Source: Roseiarcus sp963726105
Lineage (GTDB): Bacteria > Pseudomonadota > Alphaproteobacteria > Rhizobiales > Beijerinckiaceae
Assembly: GCA_963726105.1 (NCBI GenBank)
Contig: CAVSBJ010000024.1
Location: forward strand, 558,001 to 622,000
Length of the DNA stretch: 64,000 bases
Direction of reading: 5' to 3'
Position 1 is the stretch's first letter. Each line of letters opens with the position of its first letter. The position numbers and the translations under genes were made by a program. The notes beneath the pieces are model-generated. The model had not been told where the DNA came from. It saw only the letters and a program-made list of their open reading frames with translations, and made no database searches. Shown piece after piece: positions 53,555 to 62,276 of the stretch.

Positions 53555-55048
53555 ATGAGCGCTGAAGACACCGTTAGCGACGCCGCAGGCGCCATCTCCG
53601 CCGACCGCTTCGTCGAGATTTCTTACGACGAGGTCATCCCCAACAATGTCGCGCTCGGTTCCGACAAGCAGCTTCAGCGCGCGCTCGAGGGCTGGCGGCC
53701 GAAATATCTCGACTGGTGGACCGGCATGGGCCCGGTCGGCTTCCAGCAGTCCGAGGTCTATCTGCGCACCGCCGTCGGCGTCGATCCCGCCGGCTGGGCC
53801 AAGTTCGGTTATGTGAAGATGCCGACCTATCGCTGGGGCATTCTGCTCGCGCCCAAGGTCGAGGGACGCACGATTCCGTTCGGCCGTCACAAAGGGGAGC
53901 CCGCCTGGCAGGAGGTGCCGGGCGAGCACCGCGCGCTTCTGCGGAGGCTCATTGTCGTGCAGGGCGATACTGAGCCCGCGTCGGTCGAACAGCAGCGCTA
54001 TTTGGGCGCAACGGCGCCCAGCCTCTACGACATGCGCAACCTGTTCCAGGTGAATGTCGAGGAAGGGCGCCACCTGTGGGCGATGGTCTATCTGCTCGTC
54101 AAATATTTCGGCAAGGACGGGCGCGAGGAGGCGCAGGCTCTGCTCGAGCGGCAAAGCGGGCAGATGGACAACCCGCGGATTCTCGGCGCTTTCAACGAGG
54201 AGACGCCAGACTGGCTGTCGTTCTTCATGTTCACCTTCTTCACCGACCGCGATGGCAAGATGCAGCTCGCCGCGCTTGCGGATAGTGGTTTCGATCCGCT
54301 CTCGCGCACCTGCCGTTTCATGCTGACGGAAGAGGCGCACCACATGTTCGTCGGGGAGACCGGCGTGCAGCGCACGATCGAGGCGACTTGCGCGGCGATG
54401 GTCAAAGCCGGCATCAAGGATCCCAATGACGTCGAGGCGGTCCGTAAGCTCGGCGTCGTCGACCTGCCGCTCTTGCAGCGCAAAGCCAATTTCCACGCGT
54501 CGGTCACTCGCGACCTGTTCGGCAGCGAAATCTCAAGCAACGCCGCCGAGGCGTTTGCCTCAGGCATCAAGGGACGCTTCAACGAGGCGAACCTCAAGAC
54601 CGACGATCACGTGTTGCAGGACGCGACCTATCCCGTCACCCGCGTCGTCGACGGGAAGCTGGTGGTGGAGGACGCGCCCGCGTTGCGCGCCCTCAACTCG
54701 CGCCTCCTCGACGATTTCATCGTCGATTGCCAGGGCGGCATCGACCGCTGGAACAAGTCGGTCGAAAAAGCCGGAATCAATTTCAAGTTCGTCCAGCCGC
54801 ACAGGGGTTTCAACCGCAGGATCGGCGAGTTCGGAGGCAAACGCATCAGCCCGGCGGGCGAGGTCCTGACCGAAGATCAGTGGAGCGCCATGAGCGGCGC
54901 CTGGCTGCCGAACGAAGAGGATATGCAATTCATTCGTTCGCTCATGAAGCCGCGCCATGAGCCGGGCAAATATGCGAGCTGGATAGCTCCGCCCCGCGTC
55001 GGCGTCAACAGCCAGGCGGGCGACTTCGAATATGTGAAGATCGCCTGA
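53555..55048 (+). CDS. boxB: benzoyl-CoA 2,3-epoxidase subunit BoxB (di-iron oxygenase)
   Basis: A 497-residue oxygenase of class I di-iron type that adds O2 to benzoyl-CoA. The start is ATG 53555 behind GGGAGA. Glu140, Glu170, His173, Asp231, Glu260 and His263 lie at a constant offset of 20 from the iron ligands as I recall them for Azoarcus BoxB (120, 150, 153, 211, 240, 243), including VEEGRHLWAM and TEEAHHMFVGE. It partners BoxA and is the last gene of the cluster. All ligands are intact, so activity is expected. Confidence 0.95.
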   Translation: MSAEDTVSDAAGAISADRFVEISYDEVIPNNVALGSDKQLQRALEGWRPKYLDWWTGMGPVGFQQSEVYLRTAVGVDPAGWAKFGYVKMPTYRWGILLAPKVEGRTIPFGRHKGEPAWQEVPGEHRALLRRLIVVQGDTEPASVEQQRYLGATAPSLYDMRNLFQVNVEEGRHLWAMVYLLVKYFGKDGREEAQALLERQSGQMDNPRILGAFNEETPDWLSFFMFTFFTDRDGKMQLAALADSGFDPLSRTCRFMLTEEAHHMFVGETGVQRTIEATCAAMVKAGIKDPNDVEAVRKLGVVDLPLLQRKANFHASVTRDLFGSEISSNAAEAFASGIKGRFNEANLKTDDHVLQDATYPVTRVVDGKLVVEDAPALRALNSRLLDDFIVDCQGGIDRWNKSVEKAGINFKFVQPHRGFNRRIGEFGGKRISPAGEVLTEDQWSAMSGAWLPNEEDMQFIRSLMKPRHEPGKYASWIAPPRVGVNSQAGDFEYVKIA

Positions 55049-55060
55049 CAGATTGCGCGC

Positions 55061-55684
55061 CTACGCCAGCCCCTCGCTTTTGAGCACGCGCTGAACCGCA
55101 GGGCGACCGGCCATCCGGTCGCGATGATCGAGCACGCGGGGATAAGCGGCGGGATCGACGCCGTCGCCCTCCAGCCAGCGGGCGATGGTGAAGAGATAGG
55201 GGTCGGCGATCGTGTAGGCGTCGCCCATCGCCCACGGGCCTTTGAACATCTTGCGCTCGATCAGATCGAAGCAGGCGCCGACGGTCTCGGGAACCTTCTT
55301 CTTCATCAATTCCTGCGCCGCCGGGTCGTCCGCCCAGCGATAGCCCCGGGGCCGGTGTGCGTGCGCCACATGCACCGTCGAGCACAGGTAGGCCATGAAC
55401 GATTGCAGCTCAGCGAACGCGAACGGATCGTCGAGCGGCGCTAGCCTGGCCTGCGGATGCGTCTGCGCGATAAAGGCGAGAATGGCCGGCGTTTCCGTCA
55501 GCACGCCGCGCTCCGTCACGAGCGACGGCACCCGGCCTTTCGGGTTGATCTTGAGATAATCGGGCTTCGTCTGCTCGGCGGCGCCGAAGTCGATCCACCG
55601 CGTATCATAAGTGGCGCCGACTTCTTCGAGCGCGATATGCGAAGCCAGCGCGCAGGTGTTGGTGGCGTAATAGAACGTTTGCAT
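55061..55684 (-). CDS. glutathione S-transferase family protein
   Basis: A 207-residue GST. The thioredoxin-like N-domain is residues 1-78 (FYYATNTCALASHIALEEVG, then the conserved GRVPSLVTERGVLTETPAIL that binds glutathione gamma-Glu). The all-helical C-domain ends DPYLFTIARWLEG and DHRDRMAGRPAVQRVL. Ser/Cys near residues 9-11 may be catalytic. The gene lies 13 bp beyond boxB on the opposite strand. GSTs are common beside aromatic degradation genes, but no direct role is shown. Confidence 0.88.
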   Translation of the reverse strand: MQTFYYATNTCALASHIALEEVGATYDTRWIDFGAAEQTKPDYLKINPKGRVPSLVTERGVLTETPAILAFIAQTHPQARLAPLDDPFAFAELQSFMAYLCSTVHVAHAHRPRGYRWADDPAAQELMKKKVPETVGACFDLIERKMFKGPWAMGDAYTIADPYLFTIARWLEGDGVDPAAYPRVLDHRDRMAGRPAVQRVLKSEGLA

Positions 55685-55722
55685 GGAAGCCCCAGAATCA
55701 TGGGGCGCGACACGCGCCCGTC

Positions 55723-57594
55723 CTATAACGTCACGATATTGCCGCGTCGTTCAAGCTCCTTGACGACCCGATCCGCCAACGCCTCGGGCAAGTCCGCGGC
55801 GGACTTGAGGGTCAGTTCCGGCGCCTCGGGCGCTTCATACGGCTGATCGACGCCGGTGAAGTTCTTGATCTCGCCCGCCAACGCTCGCTTGTAGAGACCT
55901 TTGGGGTCGCGGGCGATCGCAGTCTCGAGCGGCGCATCGACGAAGATCTCCAGGAACTCGCCCTCCGCCGCCGTGTCGCGCACGAGCCGCCGTTCGGCCT
56001 TGAACGGCGAGATGAAGGAGCAGAGCACGATGAGCCCCGCGTCGGTCATCAACCTCGCCACTTCGCCGACGCGCCTGATGTTCTCGACGCGGTCCGCGGC
56101 GGTGAAACCCAGATCCTTGTTCAAGCCGTGACGAACGTTGTCGCCGTCGAGCAGCGTGGTGTGCACGCCGCGGGCGTGAAGTTTCGCCTCGACCAGGTTC
56201 GCGATCGTCGATTTCCCCGCGCCGGACAGGCCGGTGAACCAGAGGATCGCGGGCCGCTGGTGCTTGAGCGCGGCATGCGCCTCGCGACCGACCGCGAGCC
56301 CATGCCGATGCACGTTGGTCGCACGCCTGAGCCCATGCGCGATCATGCCTGCCGCCGCCGTCTCGTTGGTGGCGCGATCAATCAGGATGAAGCCGCCGGT
56401 GTCGCGATTGTCGGCATAGGGGTCGAAGGCCACGGCCATGGTGGTCGCGATATTGCAAAAGCCGACTTCGTTGAGATCGAGCTCTTTCGCCGCCAGCTTG
56501 TCGAAATTGTTGACGTCAAGACGATGCTTGAGCTCGGTGACCGAAGCCGGCGTCGTCCGGCCGCCAATCTTGAGCAGATAGGAGCGGCCTGGCAGCATCG
56601 GCTCGGCGCTCATCCACAGGAGGTTCGCCGCGAACTGGTCCGCGATCTCCGGGCGGCTGTCCGGGCTCGACAGCACATCGCCGCGCGCGATGTCGATCTC
56701 GTCGGTCAGCGTCACCGTGACGGCGTCGCCAGCCTCGGCCGCCTCGACCTCGCGGTCGGCGACCAGGAGGCTCGCGATCGCGCTTTCACGGCCAAAGTCC
56801 GCGGCGATAACGCGATCGCCTCGGGCGATCCGCCCGCTCGGGATCGTGCCGGCGAAGCCGCGAAAATCCTGGTGCGGCCGGTTGACCCATTGCACCGGCA
56901 GCCGGAAGGGCGCGCTTCGGCGATCGTCCTCAACCTCGACGCGCTCGAGATAGTCCAGGAGATGCGGCCCCGCGTACCAGGGCGTGCGCGGGCTCAACGC
57001 CGAGACATTGTCGCCATGGCGGGCCGAGATCGGCAGCGCGATCAGGGAACGGAAGCCAAGCGTCTCGGCGAATTTCCGATAATCGGCTTCGATCTGGCGA
57101 AAGACGCTCTCGCTGTAATCGACGAGGTCGATCTTGTTGACCGCGAGCACGACGTGGCGCACGCCAAGCAGCGAGACAATGATCGAATGGCGATGCGTCT
57201 GCGTGAGCAGCCCCTTGCGCGCGTCGACCAGGACGATCGCGAGATCGGCGTTGGACGCGCCCGTCGCCATGTTGCGGGTGAATTGCTCATGGCCCGGCGT
57301 GTCGGCGACGATGAACGAGCGCTTTTCGGTGGCGAAATAGCGGTAAGCGACATCGATCGTGATGCCCTGCTCGCGCTCGGCCTCGAGCCCGTCGACCAGA
57401 AGCGCGTAGTCGATCGCCTCGCCGGTCGTGCCGAACTTTTTCGAGTCGCGCTCGAGGGTCGAAAGCTGATCGTCGAAGATCAGCTTCTTCTCATACAGCA
57501 TCCGTCCGATGAGCGTGGACTTGCCGTCGTCGACCGAGCCGCAGGTCAAAAGGCGGAGGGTCGGGAGGATCGCCGGATCGACCGCGAGATTCAT
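55723..57594 (-). CDS. cysNC: bifunctional sulfate adenylyltransferase subunit 1/adenylylsulfate kinase CysNC
   Basis: A 623-residue fusion. The N-terminal CysN GTPase has LLTCGSVDDGKSTLIGRML, DTPGHEQF and NKIDLVDYS (residues 15-430). The C-terminal APS kinase begins at about residue 450 (ILWFTGLSGAGKSTIANLVE) with LDGDNVRHGLNKDLGF and DPKGLYKRALAGEIKNFTG. It makes APS and then PAPS from sulfate with CysD. The start is ATG 57594, sharing one base with the cysD stop (TGATG). The upstream part of the longer open frame lies inside cysD and is spurious. Confidence 0.95.
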   Translation of the reverse strand: MNLAVDPAILPTLRLLTCGSVDDGKSTLIGRMLYEKKLIFDDQLSTLERDSKKFGTTGEAIDYALLVDGLEAEREQGITIDVAYRYFATEKRSFIVADTPGHEQFTRNMATGASNADLAIVLVDARKGLLTQTHRHSIIVSLLGVRHVVLAVNKIDLVDYSESVFRQIEADYRKFAETLGFRSLIALPISARHGDNVSALSPRTPWYAGPHLLDYLERVEVEDDRRSAPFRLPVQWVNRPHQDFRGFAGTIPSGRIARGDRVIAADFGRESAIASLLVADREVEAAEAGDAVTVTLTDEIDIARGDVLSSPDSRPEIADQFAANLLWMSAEPMLPGRSYLLKIGGRTTPASVTELKHRLDVNNFDKLAAKELDLNEVGFCNIATTMAVAFDPYADNRDTGGFILIDRATNETAAAGMIAHGLRRATNVHRHGLAVGREAHAALKHQRPAILWFTGLSGAGKSTIANLVEAKLHARGVHTTLLDGDNVRHGLNKDLGFTAADRVENIRRVGEVARLMTDAGLIVLCSFISPFKAERRLVRDTAAEGEFLEIFVDAPLETAIARDPKGLYKRALAGEIKNFTGVDQPYEAPEAPELTLKSAADLPEALADRVVKELERRGNIVTL

Positions 57595-58502
57595 CAGAAG
57601 TAGCCCTCGCGCTTTTTCTTTTCCATCGAGGAGGCTTCGTCCGAGTCGATCAAGCGTCCCTGGCGTTCGGAGGTCGTGGACTTGCGCATCTCGGCGATGA
57701 TGTCGCGAAGCGTGTCGGCTTCCGACTCGAACGCGCCGGTCAGCGGATAGCACCCGAGCGTGCGGAAGCGAACGCGCCGCATCGCCGGCTTCTCCCCGGG
57801 CATGAGCGGCAGTCTTTCGTCGTCGACCATGATGAGGGCGCCCGAGCGCTCGACGACGGGGCGAAGCTTGGAGAAATAAAGCGGCACAACCGGAATGTTT
57901 TCGGCCAGCACGTATTCCCAGACGTCGAGTTCGGTCCAGTTGGAGAGCGGGAAGACGCGCATCGACTCGCCTTCGCGGATGCGGGTGTTGAACAGCCGCC
58001 AGAGTTCGGGGCGCTGATTGCGCGGGTCCCAGGCATGCGCGCACGAGCGGTGCGAAAAGATGCGCTCCTTCGCGCGGCTCTTCTCCTCGTCCCGCCGCGC
58101 CCCGCCGAAGGCGGCGTCGAAGCGGCCAGCGTCGAGCGCCTGCCTGAGCAACTCGGTCTTCATCACCTGGGTGTGGAGCTGCGAGCCCGAGGCGATCGGA
58201 GAAATCCCGCGCCTCACCCCGTCCTGGTTGATGTGGACGATCAGATCGAGGCCAAGCCCGCGCGCTGTTTCGTCGCGGAAGGCGATCATCTCCCGGAATT
58301 TCCAGGTCGTGTCGACATGCAGCAGCGGAAACGGCGGCTTGGCCGGATAGAAGGCCTTCATCGCCACATGCAGCATGACGCTCGAATCCTTGCCGATCGA
58401 GTACAGCATCACGGGATTGCGCATCTCCGCGACAACTTCCCGGATGATGTGAATGGACTCGGCCTCCAGCCGCCTGAGGTGGGCTGGCAATACGCTCGGC
58501 AT
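57594..58502 (-). CDS. cysD: sulfate adenylyltransferase subunit 2 CysD
   Basis: A 302-residue PP-loop ATP sulfurylase subunit. The start at 58502 (PSVLPAHLRRLEAESIHIIR) gives the usual length; a start at 58556 would add 18 residues. The PP motif is VMLYSIGKDSSVMLHVAMKA, followed by FPLLHVDTTWKFREM and AFGGARRDEEKSRAKERIFS. It works with the GTPase part of CysNC. A run of AT-rich sequence upstream probably holds the promoter. Confidence 0.95.
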   Translation of the reverse strand: MPSVLPAHLRRLEAESIHIIREVVAEMRNPVMLYSIGKDSSVMLHVAMKAFYPAKPPFPLLHVDTTWKFREMIAFRDETARGLGLDLIVHINQDGVRRGISPIASGSQLHTQVMKTELLRQALDAGRFDAAFGGARRDEEKSRAKERIFSHRSCAHAWDPRNQRPELWRLFNTRIREGESMRVFPLSNWTELDVWEYVLAENIPVVPLYFSKLRPVVERSGALIMVDDERLPLMPGEKPAMRRVRFRTLGCYPLTGAFESEADTLRDIIAEMRKSTTSERQGRLIDSDEASSMEKKKREGYF

Positions 58503-58702
58503 CGAGGGTTCCCTTGGCAAGGCGCGGTACATAGGGGGCCCCAGGACGGAAGGCAATGATTTAAGCTATATGATTAAGTTGTTATTTCTTACAGACTAAG
58601 TCTACTTGTTAATTCACCCGGACCGGAGCGCATTGACTCCAGGCCTCGCGGCGCCCATCGATAGCGCCGCGTTCGACCGGCCGTCGAACAGGAGATCGGC
58701 GC
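58503..58702. promoter_or_regulatory. cysD/rpe divergent control region with a short palindrome
   Basis: An AT-rich stretch (58555-58615) unusual for this genome lies between cysD and rpe. It contains AGACTAAGTCT at 58593-58603, two 5-bp arms around a central base. It is a candidate operator for sulfur control of cysD, but no regulator consensus could be checked. The ribosome site of rpe (AGGAG) is at about 58690. Confidence 0.35.
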
Positions 58703-59362
58703 GTGACCCGTCCCATCATCATGGCGCCGTCAATTCTGTCGGCGGATTTCGCCAAGCTGGGCGAAGAAGTGCGCGCGGTCGCCGGGGCGGGCGCGGACTG
58801 GATCCATCTCGACGTGATGGATGGGCATTTTGTCCCCAACATCACTTTCGGGCCGCCGGTTATCGCGGCGTTGAGGCCGCTCACGGACAAGCCGTTCGAC
58901 TGTCACCTGATGATCGAACCCTGCGATCCCTATCTCGAAGCCTTCGCCAAGTCGGGCGCCGATCACATCACGGTCCACGCCGAGGCGACAAGGCATCTCG
59001 ACCGCTCGCTGCAGGCGATCCGCTCGCTCGGCAAGAAGGCGGGGGTGGCGATTAACCCTGGAACGCCGGAGAGCGCGATCGAATATGTTCTCGACCAACT
59101 CGACCTGATCCTGGTCATGACCGTCAATCCCGGCTTCGGCGGCCAGGCGTTCATTCCCGCCATGCTGGACAAGATCGCGCGCGTGAAGCGCCTGATCGGA
59201 GACCGCAAAATTGACATCGAGGTCGACGGCGGGGTCGCTCCTGAAACCGCGCCGCTGCTCGCGCGCGCCGGCGCCAACGTCTTTGTCGCCGGCTCGAAGG
59301 TGTTCGAGGGCGATCCGAAGGCCTATGCCGGGAATATCCGGAAAATCCGCGCCGCCGCTTAG
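58703..59362 (+). CDS. rpe: ribulose-phosphate 3-epimerase
   Basis: A 219-residue TIM-barrel enzyme interconverting ribulose-5-phosphate and xylulose-5-phosphate. GTG 58703 fits AGGAG spacing; ATG 58721 is the alternative. The motifs are IMAPSILSADFAKLGEEV with active-site Ser/Asp, WIHLDVMDGHFVPNITFG, FDCHLMIEPCDPYLEAF, LVMTVNPGFGGQAFIP and IEVDGGVAPETAPLLARAG. Metal-binding His/Asp residues are complete. It is monocistronic. Confidence 0.95.
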   Translation: MTRPIIMAPSILSADFAKLGEEVRAVAGAGADWIHLDVMDGHFVPNITFGPPVIAALRPLTDKPFDCHLMIEPCDPYLEAFAKSGADHITVHAEATRHLDRSLQAIRSLGKKAGVAINPGTPESAIEYVLDQLDLILVMTVNPGFGGQAFIPAMLDKIARVKRLIGDRKIDIEVDGGVAPETAPLLARAGANVFVAGSKVFEGDPKAYAGNIRKIRAAA

Positions 59363-59733
59363 GGCGAACTGGGTTTGGGATCGCGGCGGCCGAAAGAAAG
59401 AGGCTCGCACGACAACCGATTGCAGAAAATCAGAATTCAAGGTAAGCTTGCTGCATGAGCGCTCCTGCCTTCCACAGGCCAGAATCGTGGTCGCCCGCGC
59501 CCGGAGCGGCGATCGCCGAGGGGAAAAGCAGCGAGAAAAACTTTCGTTCGGCTTTTTCCTCGTAACCCATTGATAAGTCTCGTTTAGCACGAGAGAATCC
59601 AAGGAAATCCAAACCAATCCAAGGGTCAAAATCGGGGGATTTCCAAGCGAATAGGCCAGAAGCCAAGACAATCCAAACGGACCAGCCCGGCCAACGCCTT
59701 GGCCGGCCGCCGGCCGGCGCTTGCCTCATCGCC
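59363..59733. other. convergent intergenic region with tandem AATCCAA decamers
   Basis: 371 bp between rpe and the DUF1624 gene. AATCCAA recurs at 59596, 59606 and 59616, exactly 10 bp apart, and again at 59670. A minus-strand frame covers the region (59430-59942) but shares space with the DUF1624 gene and is not convincing. The repeats resemble direct binding sites but there is no replication or regulator gene beside them. Confidence 0.45.
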
Positions 59734-60808
59734 TCACCGCCCCATGCAGGCGTCGGCGAGCCGCTTGAGCTCGGCCCGGCGCTCCGGCGTGATCGTTTCC
59801 AGCCGGTCGGCGTCGCCGGAGTGGTCGACCGCATCGGCGACGCAACGGCAGCCGGTCGCGCACCCAGCCTCCGGGCGCCCTTGCGCGACGCAGGCGCGCT
59901 GGCAGGAGGCGAGGAAGGCGCTCCTGTCCGCCTTCGGCGCAAGCGGACCCCAGGCGGTCAGCGCCGCAAGAAGCCCGATCAGGATCGGCTGATGGATGAG
60001 ATAAACCGCCAAGCTGTGCCGGCCGGCGAAGCAGATCGCGCGCGCCGCCGCCGACGCGGCGCGCCAGCGGTCGGGCCGCTTTAGCCAGTCCACGGCGCCG
60101 GGCAGTCGCGCGGCGCCAAGGCCGAGAAAGACGACCCCGGCCCAGGGCATGAGCGGGCGCCAGTCGAGCGTGTTCGGGAGCGCCTCGCCAAGGCCGATCC
60201 ACAGAAACCAGGGCGGATCGAAGAACGTCGAGCGGATGAGGAACGGCGCGGCGACCGCCGCCAAGCCGACTGCGAGGCTCACCCAGGCCGGCGCGGTCAC
60301 GAACGCTCCAGCGAGCAGGCTCGCGACCGCGATGCAGTGGAGTATGCCGAAGGTGATCGGTTCGCTGGGCGCGAAGACGAAGCTGCCCGCGGTCACCAGC
60401 GCCGCCGCGCCGGCGACGATCGCGAGACGGCGCCAGAAGGCCCTCACATTCAGCCCATTGCGATGGGCGAGCGCCAGCGACAGCGCCAACGAGAACGAGG
60501 AACACGCTCGCCACAACGTGCGACAAGAGCCGCATCTGCGGCGTGAACGGCAGCATCGGCGAGGCGAGCCGGAAATCGGCCAGATCCCAGCTCAGGTGGT
60601 AGACGGCCATGCCGACGAGGGCCAGGCCGCGGGCGCAATCGACGGCGTCGATGCGGCCCGGAGCGAGCCGATGACGGGCGGCGTCGCCCAGCGGGCCTTC
60701 GCCCCAACCCTCTCCCGGAGGGAGAGGGGGCGCGGCTAAACTCGCAACTCCTTCCCCCTGAGGGGGAAGGAGGCCCGAAGGGCCGGATGAGGGCTCGCCA
60801 GCGTTCAC
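59734..60808 (-). pseudogene. DUF1624 (heparan-alpha-glucosaminide acetyltransferase-like) membrane protein, frameshifted
   Basis: Two frames together give a roughly 355-residue multi-pass membrane protein. The first (from a GTG at 60808 that overlaps the dapF stop as GTGA) includes RIDAVDCARGLALVGMAVYH and LSHVVASVFLVLVG. At about 60486 the frame changes and continues LALSLALAHRNGLNVRAFWR, FGILHCIAVASLLAGA and SLAVYLIHQPILIGLLAAL. This is the DUF1624 pattern. The C-terminal 60 residues are a Cys-rich tail (CQRACVAQGRPEAGCATGCR). The N-terminal 40 codons read through a palindromic repeat. It is a pseudogene or a sequencing error. Confidence 0.7.
60708..60772. repeat. double-hairpin repeat at the 5' end of the DUF1624 gene
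   Basis: Two perfect hairpins lie in tandem: CCCTCTCCC/GGGAGAGGG with loop GGA (60708-60728), and CTCCTTCCCCCT/AGGGGGAAGGAG around one base (60748-60772). This is a widely dispersed bacterial intergenic repeat type. Here it lies between the GTG start of the membrane protein and its first conserved residues. Confidence 0.65.
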
Positions 60809-61686
60809 GGCGCCGCGGCTTCGAACAAGGCCTCGTCGAGAAAAAAGGCGCCCTCGTATTCGACCGGGCCGGTCATCAGCACATGATCGTCCGAACCGCG
60901 CCACTCGATGATGAGATCGCCGCCCGGCAGGCGCACCGTGCCCTTGCGCTCCATCAGCCCGAGCCGCGCCGCGGCGACCAGGGTCGCGCAGGCGGCCGAG
61001 CCGCAGGCGAGGGTCAGGCCAACGCCGCGTTCCCACACCCGCGCCCTCACGTCGTCGCGCGAAAGGACTTCAGCGAACGTGACGTTGGCCTTGTCCGGAA
61101 ACATTGGGTCGACCTCGATCCTCGGACCGAGATCGGCCGCGTCGATCCGTTTCAGATCTGGGACGAAGAACACCGCATGCGGGTTGCCCATGTTGACCAC
61201 GGAAGCGGGCCCGAGGCGGGCCAAAGCGTCGCCCTCCGGCCACAGGCTGACCCGCCCCGTGTCGGGCACAGCGTGCCTAAGCGGAATGGCGTCCCACTCG
61301 AGGCGCGGCGCGCCCATGTCGACCCGATAGGACCGGGGTCCGAGCCGCTCGCACGGGATCACGCCTGCCTCCGTCTCGATCGTGACCGCGTCGGCGCCGA
61401 ATTCGCGGCACAAAAGATCGGCGACGCAACGCGTGCCGTTGCCGCATGCGCCGGCCAGCGTGCCATCGTTATTGTAGATCAGCACGTCGGCCGCGGCGGC
61501 TGCGGTCTTCGGATCGCGGAGCACCATCATCTGATCGTAGCTGAGGCCCGGCGCGCGATTGATGGCGCGCGCGTCTTCCGCCGTCGGACGGATGGACGAG
61601 CCGCGCAGGTCGAGCACGAGAATAGCGTTGCCGGCCCCGTTCATGCGCGCGACCGTGCGGCCCGCGAGAAGATGGCGAGGTATCAA
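60805..61686 (-). CDS. dapF: diaminopimelate epimerase
   Basis: A 293-residue enzyme converting LL- to meso-diaminopimelate for lysine and peptidoglycan. The two catalytic Cys are in GACGNGTRCVADLL and TLACGSAACATLV. The normal MNGxGN block is present as RMNGAGNAILVLD. It starts at TTG 61686, overlapping the dciA stop as TTGA; the ATG at Met15 is the conserved family residue, so a start there would clip the protein. It is followed by the DUF1624 gene. Confidence 0.93.
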   Translation of the reverse strand: MIPRHLLAGRTVARMNGAGNAILVLDLRGSSIRPTAEDARAINRAPGLSYDQMMVLRDPKTAAAAADVLIYNNDGTLAGACGNGTRCVADLLCREFGADAVTIETEAGVIPCERLGPRSYRVDMGAPRLEWDAIPLRHAVPDTGRVSLWPEGDALARLGPASVVNMGNPHAVFFVPDLKRIDAADLGPRIEVDPMFPDKANVTFAEVLSRDDVRARVWERGVGLTLACGSAACATLVAAARLGLMERKGTVRLPGGDLIIEWRGSDDHVLMTGPVEYEGAFFLDEALFEAAAP

Positions 61687-62264
61687 GCCCTAGCGTCCTT
61701 TTGCGGTTCGAGCGGCGGCCGATTGATGCAGGCGGCGGACTTGTCGATCGCCCGCGCGCCGAGCTGCGTCACGGCGTCGCGCAAGCCGTCATCGACGATC
61801 GGCGAGGCGACCGCGCGCGCCGCGGCTTTCGCTGCGTCGGAGGGGGTCGACGCGGGCCGGCGCTTTGCCTTGAGCTGGGGTAATGGACCTTGCCGGAAAG
61901 CGATCTTGTCGACGCATCGCCAGCCGAGATGCGCGTTCGCCCGAGCCACGATCACCGAGGCGCTGTGCTGCGCCTCGAGGGCGAAGGCGCTTTCGACTCT
62001 CAGCACCAAGGTCGCGCCAGCGACCGGCGCGTCCGGATCGCGTTTGGCGGCTCGGGGTGGCCATTGCAACTCGATCGGCCGGGCATGACGCGCCAAGGTT
62101 TCCCCGACGATGGCCGGCCAATCGGCGATCAGGCTTGTTTCGCCCAGGCCGCGCGCGGCCAGGGTCTCGGCAATCAACCCGGGCGTGAATTCAGCCAGCG
62201 ACTTGGCGCCGCCCCGCGCGCGCTTCATCATCGCCTGAGTTCGGAAAGTGAGAGAGCGGGGCAT
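61683..62264 (-). CDS. DciA-like DUF721 protein
   Basis: A 193-residue protein from ATG 62264 (or 182 from ATG 62231). The DUF721 core (about 30-130) holds IADWPAIVGETLARHARPIE and LVLRVESAFALEAQHSASVI. DciA proteins help load the replicative helicase in bacteria without DnaC. The C-terminal 60 residues are a disordered Ala/Lys-rich tail. It is divergent to mutY and coupled to dapF. Much longer open frames through the mutY gene are antisense artefacts. Confidence 0.8.
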   Translation of the reverse strand: MPRSLTFRTQAMMKRARGGAKSLAEFTPGLIAETLAARGLGETSLIADWPAIVGETLARHARPIELQWPPRAAKRDPDAPVAGATLVLRVESAFALEAQHSASVIVARANAHLGWRCVDKIAFRQGPLPQLKAKRRPASTPSDAAKAAARAVASPIVDDGLRDAVTQLGARAIDKSAACINRPPLEPQKDARA

Positions 62265-62276
62265 GAGGTCGATGGC

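Noticed and set aside
59430..59942. 170-codon minus-strand frame containing IGLDFLGF-like repeats
   Set aside because: The repeat-like residues come from the AATCCAA decamers; the frame overlaps the better supported DUF1624 gene.
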